The notes under the pieces are model-generated. The model was not told where the DNA came from and did not search any database. It was given only the letters and a program-made list of their open reading frames with translations. Of a DNA stretch of 64,000 nucleotides, positions 44,296 to 52,183 are shown one piece after another. Every line of letters starts with the position of its first letter. Position 1 is the stretch's first letter. The position numbers and the translations under genes were made by a program. The DNA comes from an uncultured Acetatifactor sp. Lineage in GTDB: Bacteria > Bacillota > Clostridia > Lachnospirales > Lachnospiraceae. Location of the stretch: positions 62,001 through 126,000 of the forward strand of contig CAJTPN010000011.1 in NCBI GenBank assembly GCA_910578185.1, written 5' to 3'.

Positions 44296-46401
44296 TTAAT
44301 AAAAATCAATATTCTTTACAAACTTGGCATTTTCCTCAATATATTCCCTCCGCGGTTCCACTTTATCACCCATAAGAGTTGTAAAAGTAAGATCTATCTC
44401 CGCATCCATCTCCTTGTCATAATTGACACGAAGTAATGTCCTGCGGGCAGGGTCCATGGTGGTCTCCCAAAGCTGTTCTGCATCCATCTCACCCAGTCCC
44501 TTATACCGCTGGATTTTGTTGTTCTGATCTCTGCCCACTTCCTTTAAGATGCTTTCCAGTTCTTCGTCACTATAAGCATACCACACTTTCTTATTTTTTT
44601 CCAGCTTATAAAGAGGGGGTTTAGCCAGATATACATGCCCTTCCTTAATCAAATCCGGCATAAAACGATAAATAAACGTAAGCAGCAACGTACTGATATG
44701 GGCGCCGTCCACATCGGCATCGGTCATCAATATGATTTTGTCATAGCGCAGCTTCGTAATATCAAAATCCTCATGAATCCCTGTTCCGAATGCAGTGATC
44801 ATAGCCTTGATCTCCGCATTTCCATATATTTTATCCAATCTTGCCTTCTCCACATTTAAAATCTTGCCGCGAAGGGGCAAAATAGCCTGAGTTGCACGGG
44901 CTCTCGCCGTCTTGGCGCTGCCCCCGGCAGATTCTCCCTCCACAATGTAGATCTCGCAGTTTTTCGGATCCTTATCGGAACAATCTGCCAGTTTTCCGGG
45001 CAACGTCATACCGTCCAAAGCAGTTTTTCTCCTGGTCAGATCTCTGGCCTTTCTTGCTGCTTCCCTTGCCCGCTGTGCTAAAATAGACTTTTCACAGATG
45101 GTCTTTGCCACCATGGGATTCTGCTCCAGAAAGTAGGTAAGTTGTTCGCTGACTATATTGTCAACGGCGCTTCTGGCTTCACTGTTTCCTAATTTCTGCT
45201 TTGTCTGTCCCTCAAACTGAGGTTCTTCTATCTTTACACTGATTATGGCCGTCAGACCTTCTCTGATATCCTCACCGGATAAATTTGGCTCATTATCTTT
45301 TAACAGTTTTGCATTTCTGGCATAATCATTAAAAGTCTTTGTAACCGCATTGCGAAACCCCTGTAAATGGGTTCCTCCTTCCGGTGTATTGATATTGTTT
45401 ACAAAGCTGAACACACTTTCATTGTAAGAGTCATTGTGCTGGAACGAAACTTCCACATAAATATTATTTTTCTGACCTTCAAAATACAGGACGTTTTCAT
45501 ATAAAGGAGTCTTACTTCTGTTTAAGTAAGTGACAAATTCCTTGATACCTCCCTCAAAATAAAACTCAACAACCTTTTCTTTCTGCTTCTTTTCCGGTTT
45601 ATCTTCCGGCTCCGTTTCTGTGACCTCCTCCGAGCGATCTTTCTCCGCCCGCTGCAATAACTCGTTAATCTGGCTGTTTCCGGTTTCACCGGTGATATTT
45701 TCACCATGGATGATATCCACAGGAATTTCTTCCTTCCTCTCATCCCGCAAAATCATGCGAAGTCCTTTAGTCAAAAAGGCCATCTCACGAAGTCTTAGTT
45801 TCAAAACTTCAAAATCAAAAACTGTCGTCTCCGTAAATATGGTCTTATCCGGCAGAAATGTAATTTTACTCCCTGTCTTTTCCGGAAGACATGTGCCTAT
45901 TTCCTTTAAGGGATAACAAACTTTTCCGTATTCATACCGTTGTTTATATACCTTGCCTTCCTGGCAAATCTCCACTTCAAGCCATTCGGAAAGTGCATTT
46001 ACTACAGAGGCACCCACACCGTGCAATCCGCCTGATACTTTATATCCGCCGCTTCCGAATTTTCCTCCGGCGTGCAGTATCGTAAATACCACTTCCACCG
46101 CAGGAATACCTGCCTTATGATTGATACCAACCGGAATACCTCGCCCATTATCGGTGACGGTGATGGAATTTCCCTCATGAATCGTAACTTCTATGGTATC
46201 ACAGAATCCGGCCAACGCTTCGTCAACCGCATTGTCCACAATCTCATATACCATATGATGAAGTCCCCTGCTGGATGTGGTACCTATATACATTCCAGGA
46301 ACCTGCCTGACCGCTTCCAGACCTTCCAGAATCTGAATCTGATCCGCACCATATTCATGATCTACCGCCGTATTGCCGATGTTTTCTTCATTCTTGCTCA
46401 T
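44296..46401 (-). CDS. gyrB: DNA gyrase subunit B
   Basis: A 701-residue gyrase ATPase subunit. The GHKL ATP site is EIVDNAVDEALAGFC, TVTDNGRGIPVG and GGLHGVGASVVNALS. The TOPRIM domain has IYIVEGESAGGSAKTARARATQAILPLRGKILNVEKA and DADVDGAHISTLLLTF. Compared with typical Firmicute GyrB it carries about 45 extra charged residues near 224-278 (for example EPEDKPEKKQKEK), in the ATPase transducer region. ATG 46401 is chosen because GGAAAGGACATAT precedes it, seven codons inside the longest frame. Confidence 0.98.
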   Translation of the reverse strand: MSKNEENIGNTAVDHEYGADQIQILEGLEAVRQVPGMYIGTTSSRGLHHMVYEIVDNAVDEALAGFCDTIEVTIHEGNSITVTDNGRGIPVGINHKAGIPAVEVVFTILHAGGKFGSGGYKVSGGLHGVGASVVNALSEWLEVEICQEGKVYKQRYEYGKVCYPLKEIGTCLPEKTGSKITFLPDKTIFTETTVFDFEVLKLRLREMAFLTKGLRMILRDERKEEIPVDIIHGENITGETGNSQINELLQRAEKDRSEEVTETEPEDKPEKKQKEKVVEFYFEGGIKEFVTYLNRSKTPLYENVLYFEGQKNNIYVEVSFQHNDSYNESVFSFVNNINTPEGGTHLQGFRNAVTKTFNDYARNAKLLKDNEPNLSGEDIREGLTAIISVKIEEPQFEGQTKQKLGNSEARSAVDNIVSEQLTYFLEQNPMVAKTICEKSILAQRAREAARKARDLTRRKTALDGMTLPGKLADCSDKDPKNCEIYIVEGESAGGSAKTARARATQAILPLRGKILNVEKARLDKIYGNAEIKAMITAFGTGIHEDFDITKLRYDKIILMTDADVDGAHISTLLLTFIYRFMPDLIKEGHVYLAKPPLYKLEKNKKVWYAYSDEELESILKEVGRDQNNKIQRYKGLGEMDAEQLWETTMDPARRTLLRVNYDKEMDAEIDLTFTTLMGDKVEPRREYIEENAKFVKNIDFY

Positions 46402-46472
46402 ATATGTCCTTTCCTGTAGCAAATATTGTCAATCCATGCACTCTCATTGTAACAGCCAAGGCTGCATAACCA

Positions 46473-47564
46473 TTACTTCTCATTCATGCAGGTAACTGTC
46501 CCCTCACATACCTTATAAACCCTGTTCATCTCAAACCGGTTATTGACAAATTCCTCCAATCCCGTACAGGTAATAATGGTCTGTATCTCTCCGATACTGG
46601 TTAACAAAAAATTCCGCCTGTTGGAGTCCAACTCCGAAAGCACATCATCCAACAGTAAAACCGGCGTATCCTTTGTTATTTTTTTCACCAATTCTATCTC
46701 GGAAAGCTTCAGAGATAGCGCTGCCGTTCGCTGCTGTCCCTGGGAACCAAATTTTCTGATATCCAGATCCCCGCTCATAAATACAAAGTCATCTCTGTGA
46801 GGTCCCACAGACGTCATCTTTGCCCTGATATCCCGGTCCTGATTATCCCGCAGTTTCTTTTCAAATTCTTCCATACAGACGTCAGGTTCATAACAGATTT
46901 TGATTTCTTCTTTCCCACCTGACAGTTTCCTGTGAATATCATAGATAATCTCATTTAACTGTTCAATAAAAAGCCCTCTGCGCTCAATAATCTTACTTCC
47001 AAAGGATGCCAGCTGCATATCCCATATACCTAGCGTCTCCTTTAAGGCAGGATTTGCATACATATCTTTCAGCAGTTTATTTCTCTGGTTCACAATTTTA
47101 TTATAATGATTCAGATTGTAAAGATAAAAACTGTCCAACTGACATAATTCCATGTCCACAAATCTTCTTCTCTCCGCCGGACCATTTTTAATAATACCCA
47201 GATCTTCCGGTGAGAAGAAAACCACATTGCAAAGCCCAAGCAGATCTGCTGCTTTCTTTATCTTCTGTCCGTCAATGGCTATCCCTTTTGATTTATTCTT
47301 CCTTAAGTGCATATCAATTTTTGTCTCCACCCCATCCTTTTCCAGATACGCCCTGATATGCCCTTCCTCTTTGTCAAAATTGACAATTTCCTTGTCTTTA
47401 CTTCCCTTGTGGGACTTTGTGGTGGCCATCACAAAGATAGCCTCCAAAATATTGGTCTTTCCCTGGGCGTTATCCCCATAAAGAATGGTAGTCCCCCTGT
47501 CAAACTGAATAGTAAGGGAATTATAATTTCTGTAATCCGCCAGCTCTAACGATTTGATAACCAT
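46473..47564 (-). CDS. recF: DNA replication and repair protein RecF
   Basis: A 363-residue SMC-like ATPase that loads RecA at gaps with RecO and RecR. ILYGDNAQGKTNILEAIF near residues 28-45 is Walker A, VSVGPHRDD-like TSVGPHRDDFVFM and the signature SQGQQRTAALSLKL follow, and LLLDDVLSELD is Walker B. Length and position between yaaA and gyrB are standard. The start follows the yaaA stop by two bases, so translation is probably coupled. Confidence 0.97.
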   Translation of the reverse strand: MVIKSLELADYRNYNSLTIQFDRGTTILYGDNAQGKTNILEAIFVMATTKSHKGSKDKEIVNFDKEEGHIRAYLEKDGVETKIDMHLRKNKSKGIAIDGQKIKKAADLLGLCNVVFFSPEDLGIIKNGPAERRRFVDMELCQLDSFYLYNLNHYNKIVNQRNKLLKDMYANPALKETLGIWDMQLASFGSKIIERRGLFIEQLNEIIYDIHRKLSGGKEEIKICYEPDVCMEEFEKKLRDNQDRDIRAKMTSVGPHRDDFVFMSGDLDIRKFGSQGQQRTAALSLKLSEIELVKKITKDTPVLLLDDVLSELDSNRRNFLLTSIGEIQTIITCTGLEEFVNNRFEMNRVYKVCEGTVTCMNEK

Positions 47565-47566
47565 TT

Positions 47567-47806
47567 TTATACCTCTGCGTCAGGCTGTTGCATTGATACA
47601 ATCTCAACGGATTCTCCGCTCAATAATTCCACCACATCCCCTTCAACCAGCTTTCTGCCCCGCCTTACCTCTACATAACCGTTTACCATCACCCGGCCGC
47701 ACTGAATTTCCAATTTGGCGTCGGCTCCGGATTCCACCAGTCCCGCCGCCTTCAGCGCCTGACCAAGTTTAATATGATCTTCCCTTAAATACAGTACATT
47801 CTGCAT
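47567..47806 (-). CDS. yaaA: S4-domain RNA-binding protein YaaA/YlmH-like, in dnaN-recF interval
   Basis: A 79-residue protein consisting of one S4 RNA-binding domain: IKLGQALKAAGLVESGADAK, then IQCGRVMVNGYVEVRRGRKLVEGDVVEL. This small gene sits between dnaN and recF in most Firmicutes. Its molecular role is not settled; links to ribosome assembly are proposed for the family. ATG 47806 is preferred because AAAGGAGC lies seven bases upstream. The ATG two codons earlier is too close to that site. Confidence 0.9.
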   Translation of the reverse strand: MQNVLYLREDHIKLGQALKAAGLVESGADAKLEIQCGRVMVNGYVEVRRGRKLVEGDVVELLSGESVEIVSMQQPDAEV

Positions 47807-47909
47807 CTCCATGCTCCTTTATTCTTCCCGCGTACAATAAGCCCGCGCTTAAAAGTCATCTTACGGTTGGTTTGCGGTTACCATCCTCCTCATACCCTTC
47901 CTCTTACGG

Positions 47910-49025
47910 TCAGCGGGGATAGTTTGCAACCAGACTGACAGGCAGAATCAGATAGATATAATTCTTTTCTTCGTTCTTGATAAAACAAGGTGATTTGGGA
48001 TTTACCATATACAAATCGACCTCTTCATCATCTATTACCCGCAGCGCGTCTATCAAAAATTTGGGATTGAATCCGATCATAAGATCCTTTCCCTGTTTTT
48101 CAATATCAATATCCTCATTCATGCTTCCCAGCGTGGAGTCAATTCTAAGTTCCATTACCTCATCCGTTATATTGATGACAATAGGTTTTCTCTCACCTTC
48201 CTTGGTCAGCAGCGTAGCTCTGTCGATACAGTTGAGCAGTTCCTTTTTATTAATTCTTACTTTTGTCTCATAATCACTGGAAAGCATCCTGTCAATATTG
48301 AAATATTCTCCTTCTATCAGCCTGGATACCACCACCGTATTATCGAATTCAAACACAATATGCTTTGGCGTAAAGTAGATGGTCACAAGACTGTCTGCGC
48401 CTCCGGGCAGAATTTTGCTCACCTCGTTCAAAGTCTTGCCCGGAACCACAACTTTCTTTGACGAATAACTTTGCTTCAACTGTATCTTGCGAATGGAAAT
48501 ACGATGCCCGTCTGAAGATACCACCTTTAACTCATCACCGTTAATCTCAAACAATTCGCCTGTCATCAGTTTATTATTATCATTGTCGGAAATGGAAAAA
48601 ATAGTCTGTCTCACCACTTCTTTTAAAGTAAACTGGCTTACTACAATACTGTCTTCCTTTTCCACCACGGGAAGATAGGAAAAATCTTCTCCTGATTTAC
48701 CTATAATGGTAAACTTCGCCTTTTCACAGGTAATGGTCGTCTTATAAGATGCGTCCGTTACAATCTTGATGTCGTTGTCGGGAAGCTTTCTGACGATCTC
48801 AAGCAATATCTTGGCGTCCAGCGCAATAACTCCTTTTTCCAGTATTTCCCCTTCTATCACAGTCTCTATCCCAAGATCCATATCGTTTCCTGTCAAAGTA
48901 ATGGTACCGTTAGAGGCATCAATTAAGATACATTCCAGGATAGACATGGTAGTCTTATTTGAAACAGCTTTGGATACGATTTGTACACCGTTTAACAGGT
49001 TTGATTTTGAACAGACTAATTTCAT
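47910..49025 (-). CDS. dnaN: DNA polymerase III sliding clamp (beta subunit)
   Basis: A 371-residue three-domain clamp that dimerises around DNA. It starts MKLVCSKSNLLNGVQIVSKAV. Domain 1 has ISILECILIDASNG-type and TLTGNDMDLGIET strands. The C terminus ends YIYLILPVSL, the hydrophobic pocket that binds partner peptides. The true start is ATG 49025, with GGAGGGAGCCACTCAC before it. It is separated from dnaA by about 370 bases that carry DnaA boxes and a minisatellite. Confidence 0.97.
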   Translation of the reverse strand: MKLVCSKSNLLNGVQIVSKAVSNKTTMSILECILIDASNGTITLTGNDMDLGIETVIEGEILEKGVIALDAKILLEIVRKLPDNDIKIVTDASYKTTITCEKAKFTIIGKSGEDFSYLPVVEKEDSIVVSQFTLKEVVRQTIFSISDNDNNKLMTGELFEINGDELKVVSSDGHRISIRKIQLKQSYSSKKVVVPGKTLNEVSKILPGGADSLVTIYFTPKHIVFEFDNTVVVSRLIEGEYFNIDRMLSSDYETKVRINKKELLNCIDRATLLTKEGERKPIVINITDEVMELRIDSTLGSMNEDIDIEKQGKDLMIGFNPKFLIDALRVIDDEEVDLYMVNPKSPCFIKNEEKNYIYLILPVSLVANYPR

Positions 49026-49394
49026 GTGAGTGGCTCCCTCCATAATATAAATATATAAAGAAATTCATAGTATTATCAGTAATAGCTGTTGATATGTGCA
49101 AAACCACTTCCATTATACTATTTTTCAGCAAAAAAGGAAATGGAAAAGTCGTGAATAATTCGGAATAACATGAGAATAAGTATTAAGTTATTCACAGTTT
49201 GTTTTTTCTCTTGTGCTGGCAGGAAAACACTGTCAACAGGCAAACCACAGCCTTCCCGTGAAATATGTGGTTAAAATGTGGTTATCTTTTAGAAAAGAAG
49301 TTATCTTCAGGGAAGGGTTTTATTTTATAAGGGTTATTTTTTAAGAAGGGTTTATCTTCTAAGAAGGGTTTATCTTCTAAGAAGGGTTTATCTT
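49026..49394. other. dnaA-dnaN intergenic region with DnaA-box-like sites
   Basis: No gene. A DnaA box TTATTCACA lies at 49188-49196, and near matches at 49150-49158 (reverse, one mismatch), 49266-49274 (TGTGGTTAA) and 49277-49285 (TGTGGTTAT). AT-rich repeated sequence occupies 49308-49394. In Bacillus-type bipartite origins the unwinding element lies between dnaA and dnaN, so this region may be the second half of the origin. Confidence 0.6.
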
Positions 49395-49414
49395 CTAAGA
49401 AGGGTTTATCTTCT
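49343..49414 (-). repeat. 18-bp minisatellite spanning the dnaA stop codon (4 perfect units)
   Basis: Four identical tandem units of AAGAAGGGTTTATCTTCT (plus strand) at 49343-49360, 49361-49378, 49379-49396 and 49397-49414. A decayed unit extends towards 49308. The dnaA stop codon (49397-49395) lies at a unit boundary, so the last six codons of dnaA are one repeat unit. Each unit can form a small AGAAG/CTTCT hairpin. Confidence 0.97.
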
Positions 49415-50774
49415 TTATTATAATGTCCACCTTATTCTTCAACTCTTCGTTTTTGGGCAACTCAGCAGTGATTTTATTGACGCCGTGGAGAATGGTTGTG
49501 TGATCTTTTTTACCCATAAGTTTTCCTATGTTCACATAAGATGTTTCCGTCAATTCCCGGCATAAGTACATGGCGATCTGTCTTGGGAGAACAAATTCCG
49601 AATTTCTCTTTTTGGAGGTGATATCCTCCGGTTTCACGCCGAAGTGCTCTGCTACCACATTGATAATCAGTTCTGGTGTGATTACTTTTGATTTGTTGGG
49701 ATAAATCACATCCTTTAAGGCTTCTTCTGCCAGAGCCAGAGTCAAATCTACTTTGTTCAGCTTGGCGGAGGCAATAATTTTATTAAAGGCGCCTTCCAGT
49801 TCTCTGATATTTGACTTGATATTAGTGGCAATATACTTTATGATCTCTTCATCTATGGGCCTGTCACAGGATTCCACGTTCTTTTTTAAGATGGCCATTC
49901 TGGTCTCGTAGTCCGGCGGCTGGATATCCGCAATCAATCCCCATTCAAAACGGGAACGAAAGCGTTCATCCAATGTCTCAATCTCCTTGGGAGGCTTGTC
50001 CGAGGAGAGAATGATTTGCTTTCTGGCGGAGTGAAGGACATTAAAGGTGTGAAAGAATTCTTCCTGCGTACTTTCCTTTCCTATGATAAACTGTACGTCG
50101 TCAACCATCAATACGTCTACCGTCCTGTACTTCTCGCGGAGCTTGGTCATGGAAGCGGCGTTGCCGTTTCGAATGGACTCAATTACTTCGTTTGTAAATT
50201 CTTCGCTGGTGACATAGAGTACTTTATGTTCCGGATTGTGTTCCAGTATAAAATGTCCTATGGAGTGCATCAAATGTGTTTTGCCAAGACCGGGACCGCT
50301 GTAAAGGTATAAAGGATTATAAACCCGGCCGGGCGTTTCCGCTACTGCCAGGGAAGCGGAATGGGCAAATTTATTGCTGCTTCCCACTACAAAGGTATCA
50401 AATTTATATTTTGGATTTAAATTGGCATTTTCATAATTGATATTGTAAACCGAATTGGAGCCTGACGACTCTTCCTTTTGCGTTTCCTGCAAAATGGCGT
50501 CCTTTTCCAGGATAAATTTCACGTCGTAGTATTGATTGAACATTTCTGTGATGGTAACTTGGAAAAAGCTTTTGTATTTGGAAGAAATATAGTTCAGGGC
50601 ATGGGATTGATCCGAGGGAATGATAATATTCACTTCATTGTTTATGACTGTGTAAAATTCCAACGGCTGTACCCAGGTTTCGTAAGAAATCTTGGAAAGA
50701 CCGTATTCTCTGCGGATTGTTTCTTTCACTTCAAGCCAGTTTTTTCTGATATTTTCAATTTCCATGTTGTCCAT
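49395..50774 (-). CDS. dnaA: Chromosomal replication initiator DnaA
   Basis: A 459-residue initiator. Domain I is WLEVKETIRREYGLSKISYETWVQPL. The AAA+ domain has NPLYLYSGPGLGKTHLMHS (Walker A with SGPGLGKT rather than the usual GGVGLGKT), VLMVDDVQFI (Walker B) and RFRSRFEWGL. Domain IV has the DnaA-box-binding segment SYVNIGKLMGKKDHTTILHG. Most homologues read GGRDHTT here, so a Lys replaces the common Arg. GGAGGGTTCATAC precedes the ATG. The promoter is at 50887-50915. The C-terminal six residues are encoded by a minisatellite unit. Confidence 0.98.
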   Translation of the reverse strand: MDNMEIENIRKNWLEVKETIRREYGLSKISYETWVQPLEFYTVINNEVNIIIPSDQSHALNYISSKYKSFFQVTITEMFNQYYDVKFILEKDAILQETQKEESSGSNSVYNINYENANLNPKYKFDTFVVGSSNKFAHSASLAVAETPGRVYNPLYLYSGPGLGKTHLMHSIGHFILEHNPEHKVLYVTSEEFTNEVIESIRNGNAASMTKLREKYRTVDVLMVDDVQFIIGKESTQEEFFHTFNVLHSARKQIILSSDKPPKEIETLDERFRSRFEWGLIADIQPPDYETRMAILKKNVESCDRPIDEEIIKYIATNIKSNIRELEGAFNKIIASAKLNKVDLTLALAEEALKDVIYPNKSKVITPELIINVVAEHFGVKPEDITSKKRNSEFVLPRQIAMYLCRELTETSYVNIGKLMGKKDHTTILHGVNKITAELPKNEELKNKVDIIIKKINPS

Positions 50775-50886
50775 GTATGAACCCTCCCATAAACCCTGTA
50801 TTTCCTCAGGTTTTCGGTCCCCTGTGGGTATGGGGATACCGTCTCAAAAAACGGCCATGGTCTGAAAAACAATGTCCGCCCTTTCT

Positions 50887-50915
50887 ATTGTAATATAGAT
50901 TCTTTAATATTTCAA
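50887..50915 (-). promoter_or_regulatory. dnaA promoter
   Basis: On the minus strand TTGAAA (50915-50910), a 17-base spacer and TACAAT (50892-50887). A perfect DnaA box lies 30 bases upstream at 50946, suggesting autoregulation. Confidence 0.8.
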
Positions 50916-50945
50916 ATATAAGTTTTAAACATATTAGGGATATGT

Positions 50946-51186
50946 TTATCCACATTATGTGGACAATTATGTTTATAAACAGAATGGGAGAGTAATATTG
51001 TGGATATAAGTGTGAATAAGTGGATAACTTATATTATGTGGAAAAGCTTGGTAATAGGAAAAATTTTTAAATTTTTAAGTTTTATTACACACAAAGTTTA
51101 CATTTATATTTTAATTATCCACATGTAATCAACAATTTGTGGATACCGTATTTATATCTCTTTTCTGTGGATAATTATGTGAATAA
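50946..51186. other. Origin of replication (oriC) with a DnaA-box cluster
   Basis: Perfect TTATCCACA boxes lie at 50946-50954 (+), 51115-51123 (+) and 51166-51174 (-). TTATTCACA forms lie at 51011-51019 (-) and 51178-51186 (-). One-mismatch boxes lie at 50958-50966, 50999-51007, 51019-51027, 51037-51045 and 51138-51146. A very AT-rich stretch (51056-51118) separates two box clusters and is a candidate unwinding element. The location between dnaA and rpmH is the classic Firmicute origin. Confidence 0.93.
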
Positions 51187-51238
51187 CCTTAAAAAAATTT
51201 TTTTTATAGTCAGCATTGAGGTTTTTGTTGATTTTTCC

Positions 51239-51267
51239 TTGACATTCTGCGCTTTTTCCTATACAAT
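51239..51267 (+). promoter_or_regulatory. rpmH promoter
   Basis: Consensus TTGACA (51239-51244), a 17-base spacer and TACAAT (51262-51267), 49 bases before the rpmH start. Confidence 0.88.
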
Positions 51268-51315
51268 CAAAATGCTATTTTCCCGAAGATGATGACGAAG
51301 AGGAGGTGCTTTATT

Positions 51316-51450
51316 ATGAAAATGACATTTCAGCCTAAAAAGCGTTCCCGTGCCAAGGTGCATGGTTTCAGAGCGAGAATGAGTACAAAGAGCGGCAGAA
51401 AGGTTTTAGCGGCAAGACGTGCAAAAGGAAGAAAGATTTTATCCGCATAA
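51316..51450 (+). CDS. rpmH: 50S ribosomal protein L34
   Basis: A 44-residue, very basic protein: MKMTFQPKKRSRAKVHGF, RARMSTKSGRKVLAARRAKGR and a short tail ILSA. This is the full normal length and typical sequence for L34 of the large ribosomal subunit. AGAGGAGGTGCTTTATT precedes the ATG, with an alternative ATG two codons later. It is first of the rpmH-rnpA-yidD-yidC-jag series. Confidence 0.98.
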   Translation: MKMTFQPKKRSRAKVHGFRARMSTKSGRKVLAARRAKGRKILSA

Positions 51451-51470
51451 GGCTGCCACGTGAAATGTGG

Positions 51471-51496
51471 AAGGTCACATTTTTGTGACCTTTTTT
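51471..51496 (+). terminator. Intrinsic terminator/attenuator between rpmH and rnpA
   Basis: AAGGTCACA (51471-51479) pairs perfectly with TGTGACCTT (51484-51492) around TTTT and runs into TTTTTT. It lies 20 bases after the rpmH stop and 73 bases before the rnpA start, so most transcripts should stop here. This fits the need for far more L34 than RNase P protein. Confidence 0.85.
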
Positions 51497-51568
51497 GCTT
51501 TGGAAGTGTGTATCCGTTTTCAAAACCTGTGTTTTGCAGCGAACCGGGGCGCGGGGATTATAAAAATT

Positions 51569-51907
51569 ATGATATTTTCCGAAAGTTTAAAGAAAAATCA
51601 CCAATTTCAGCTTGTTTATCAGGAAAACAGATCTTATGCAAACAAATATTTGGTTATGTATTTAAGGGAAAATGGCACAGAGAGAAACAGAGTTGGGATC
51701 AGTGTGAGCAAAAAGGTGGGTAACAGCGTTGTGAGACATCGAATCACAAGGCTGGTACGGGAAAGTTACCGATTACAGGAAGCGGTGTTCAATAGTGGTT
51801 TGGATATTGTGATCGTAGCAAGGAAGAGAGCGGCTTTTGCTGGATATGGAGAGATTGAAAACGCGCTGCTTTCTCTTGGAAGGCTTCACCATATTATCAG
51901 TTTATGA
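51569..51907 (+). CDS. rnpA: Ribonuclease P protein component
   Basis: A 112-residue basic protein that assists the RNase P RNA in tRNA 5' processing. The RNR motif region is NRVGISVSKKVGNSVVRHRITRLVRESYR near residues 47-75, and FQLVYQENRSYANKYLVMYLREN forms the N-terminal strand. ATG 51569 gives the standard length; longer in-frame starts run back into the terminator hairpin. The ribosome binding site is weak (GGGGATTATAAAAATT), which may keep expression low. The RNA partner is not in this window. Confidence 0.95.
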   Translation: MIFSESLKKNHQFQLVYQENRSYANKYLVMYLRENGTERNRVGISVSKKVGNSVVRHRITRLVRESYRLQEAVFNSGLDIVIVARKRAAFAGYGEIENALLSLGRLHHIISL

Positions 51908-51927
51908 GGAAAACAATTTGAATTAAG

Positions 51928-52137
51928 ATGAAAAAAATATTGATTGCCGGTATCAGATTTTACCAGAAGTACATCTCTCATTTGAAAAGTACCAGATGTC
52001 CCTATGTTCCCAGTTGTTCTCAATATGGGCTGGAGGCGATAGAAAAGCATGGCGTTATCAAAGGAAGCTTATTGGCAATGTGGAGAATATTGCGCTGTAA
52101 TCCCTTTTCCAAGGGAGGATATGATCCTGTTCCTTAA
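51928..52137 (+). CDS. yidD: Membrane protein insertion efficiency factor YidD
   Basis: A 69-residue protein: MKKILIAGIRFYQKYISHL, then CPYVPSCSQYGLEAIEKHG and ILRCNPFSKGGYDPVP. These Cys-containing motifs (C-x-x-x-P-S-C-S-x-Y and RCNPF-x-x-GGYDPVP) define the family. The gene lies 20 bases after rnpA, just before yidC. The ribosome binding site is distant (GAGGAAAA, 16 bases), so translation may be coupled to rnpA. Confidence 0.97.
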   Translation: MKKILIAGIRFYQKYISHLKSTRCPYVPSCSQYGLEAIEKHGVIKGSLLAMWRILRCNPFSKGGYDPVP

Positions 52138-52183
52138 AGAAATGATGCTGTGAAAATTAGATTCGGCATGATCAGGAGGGTAA

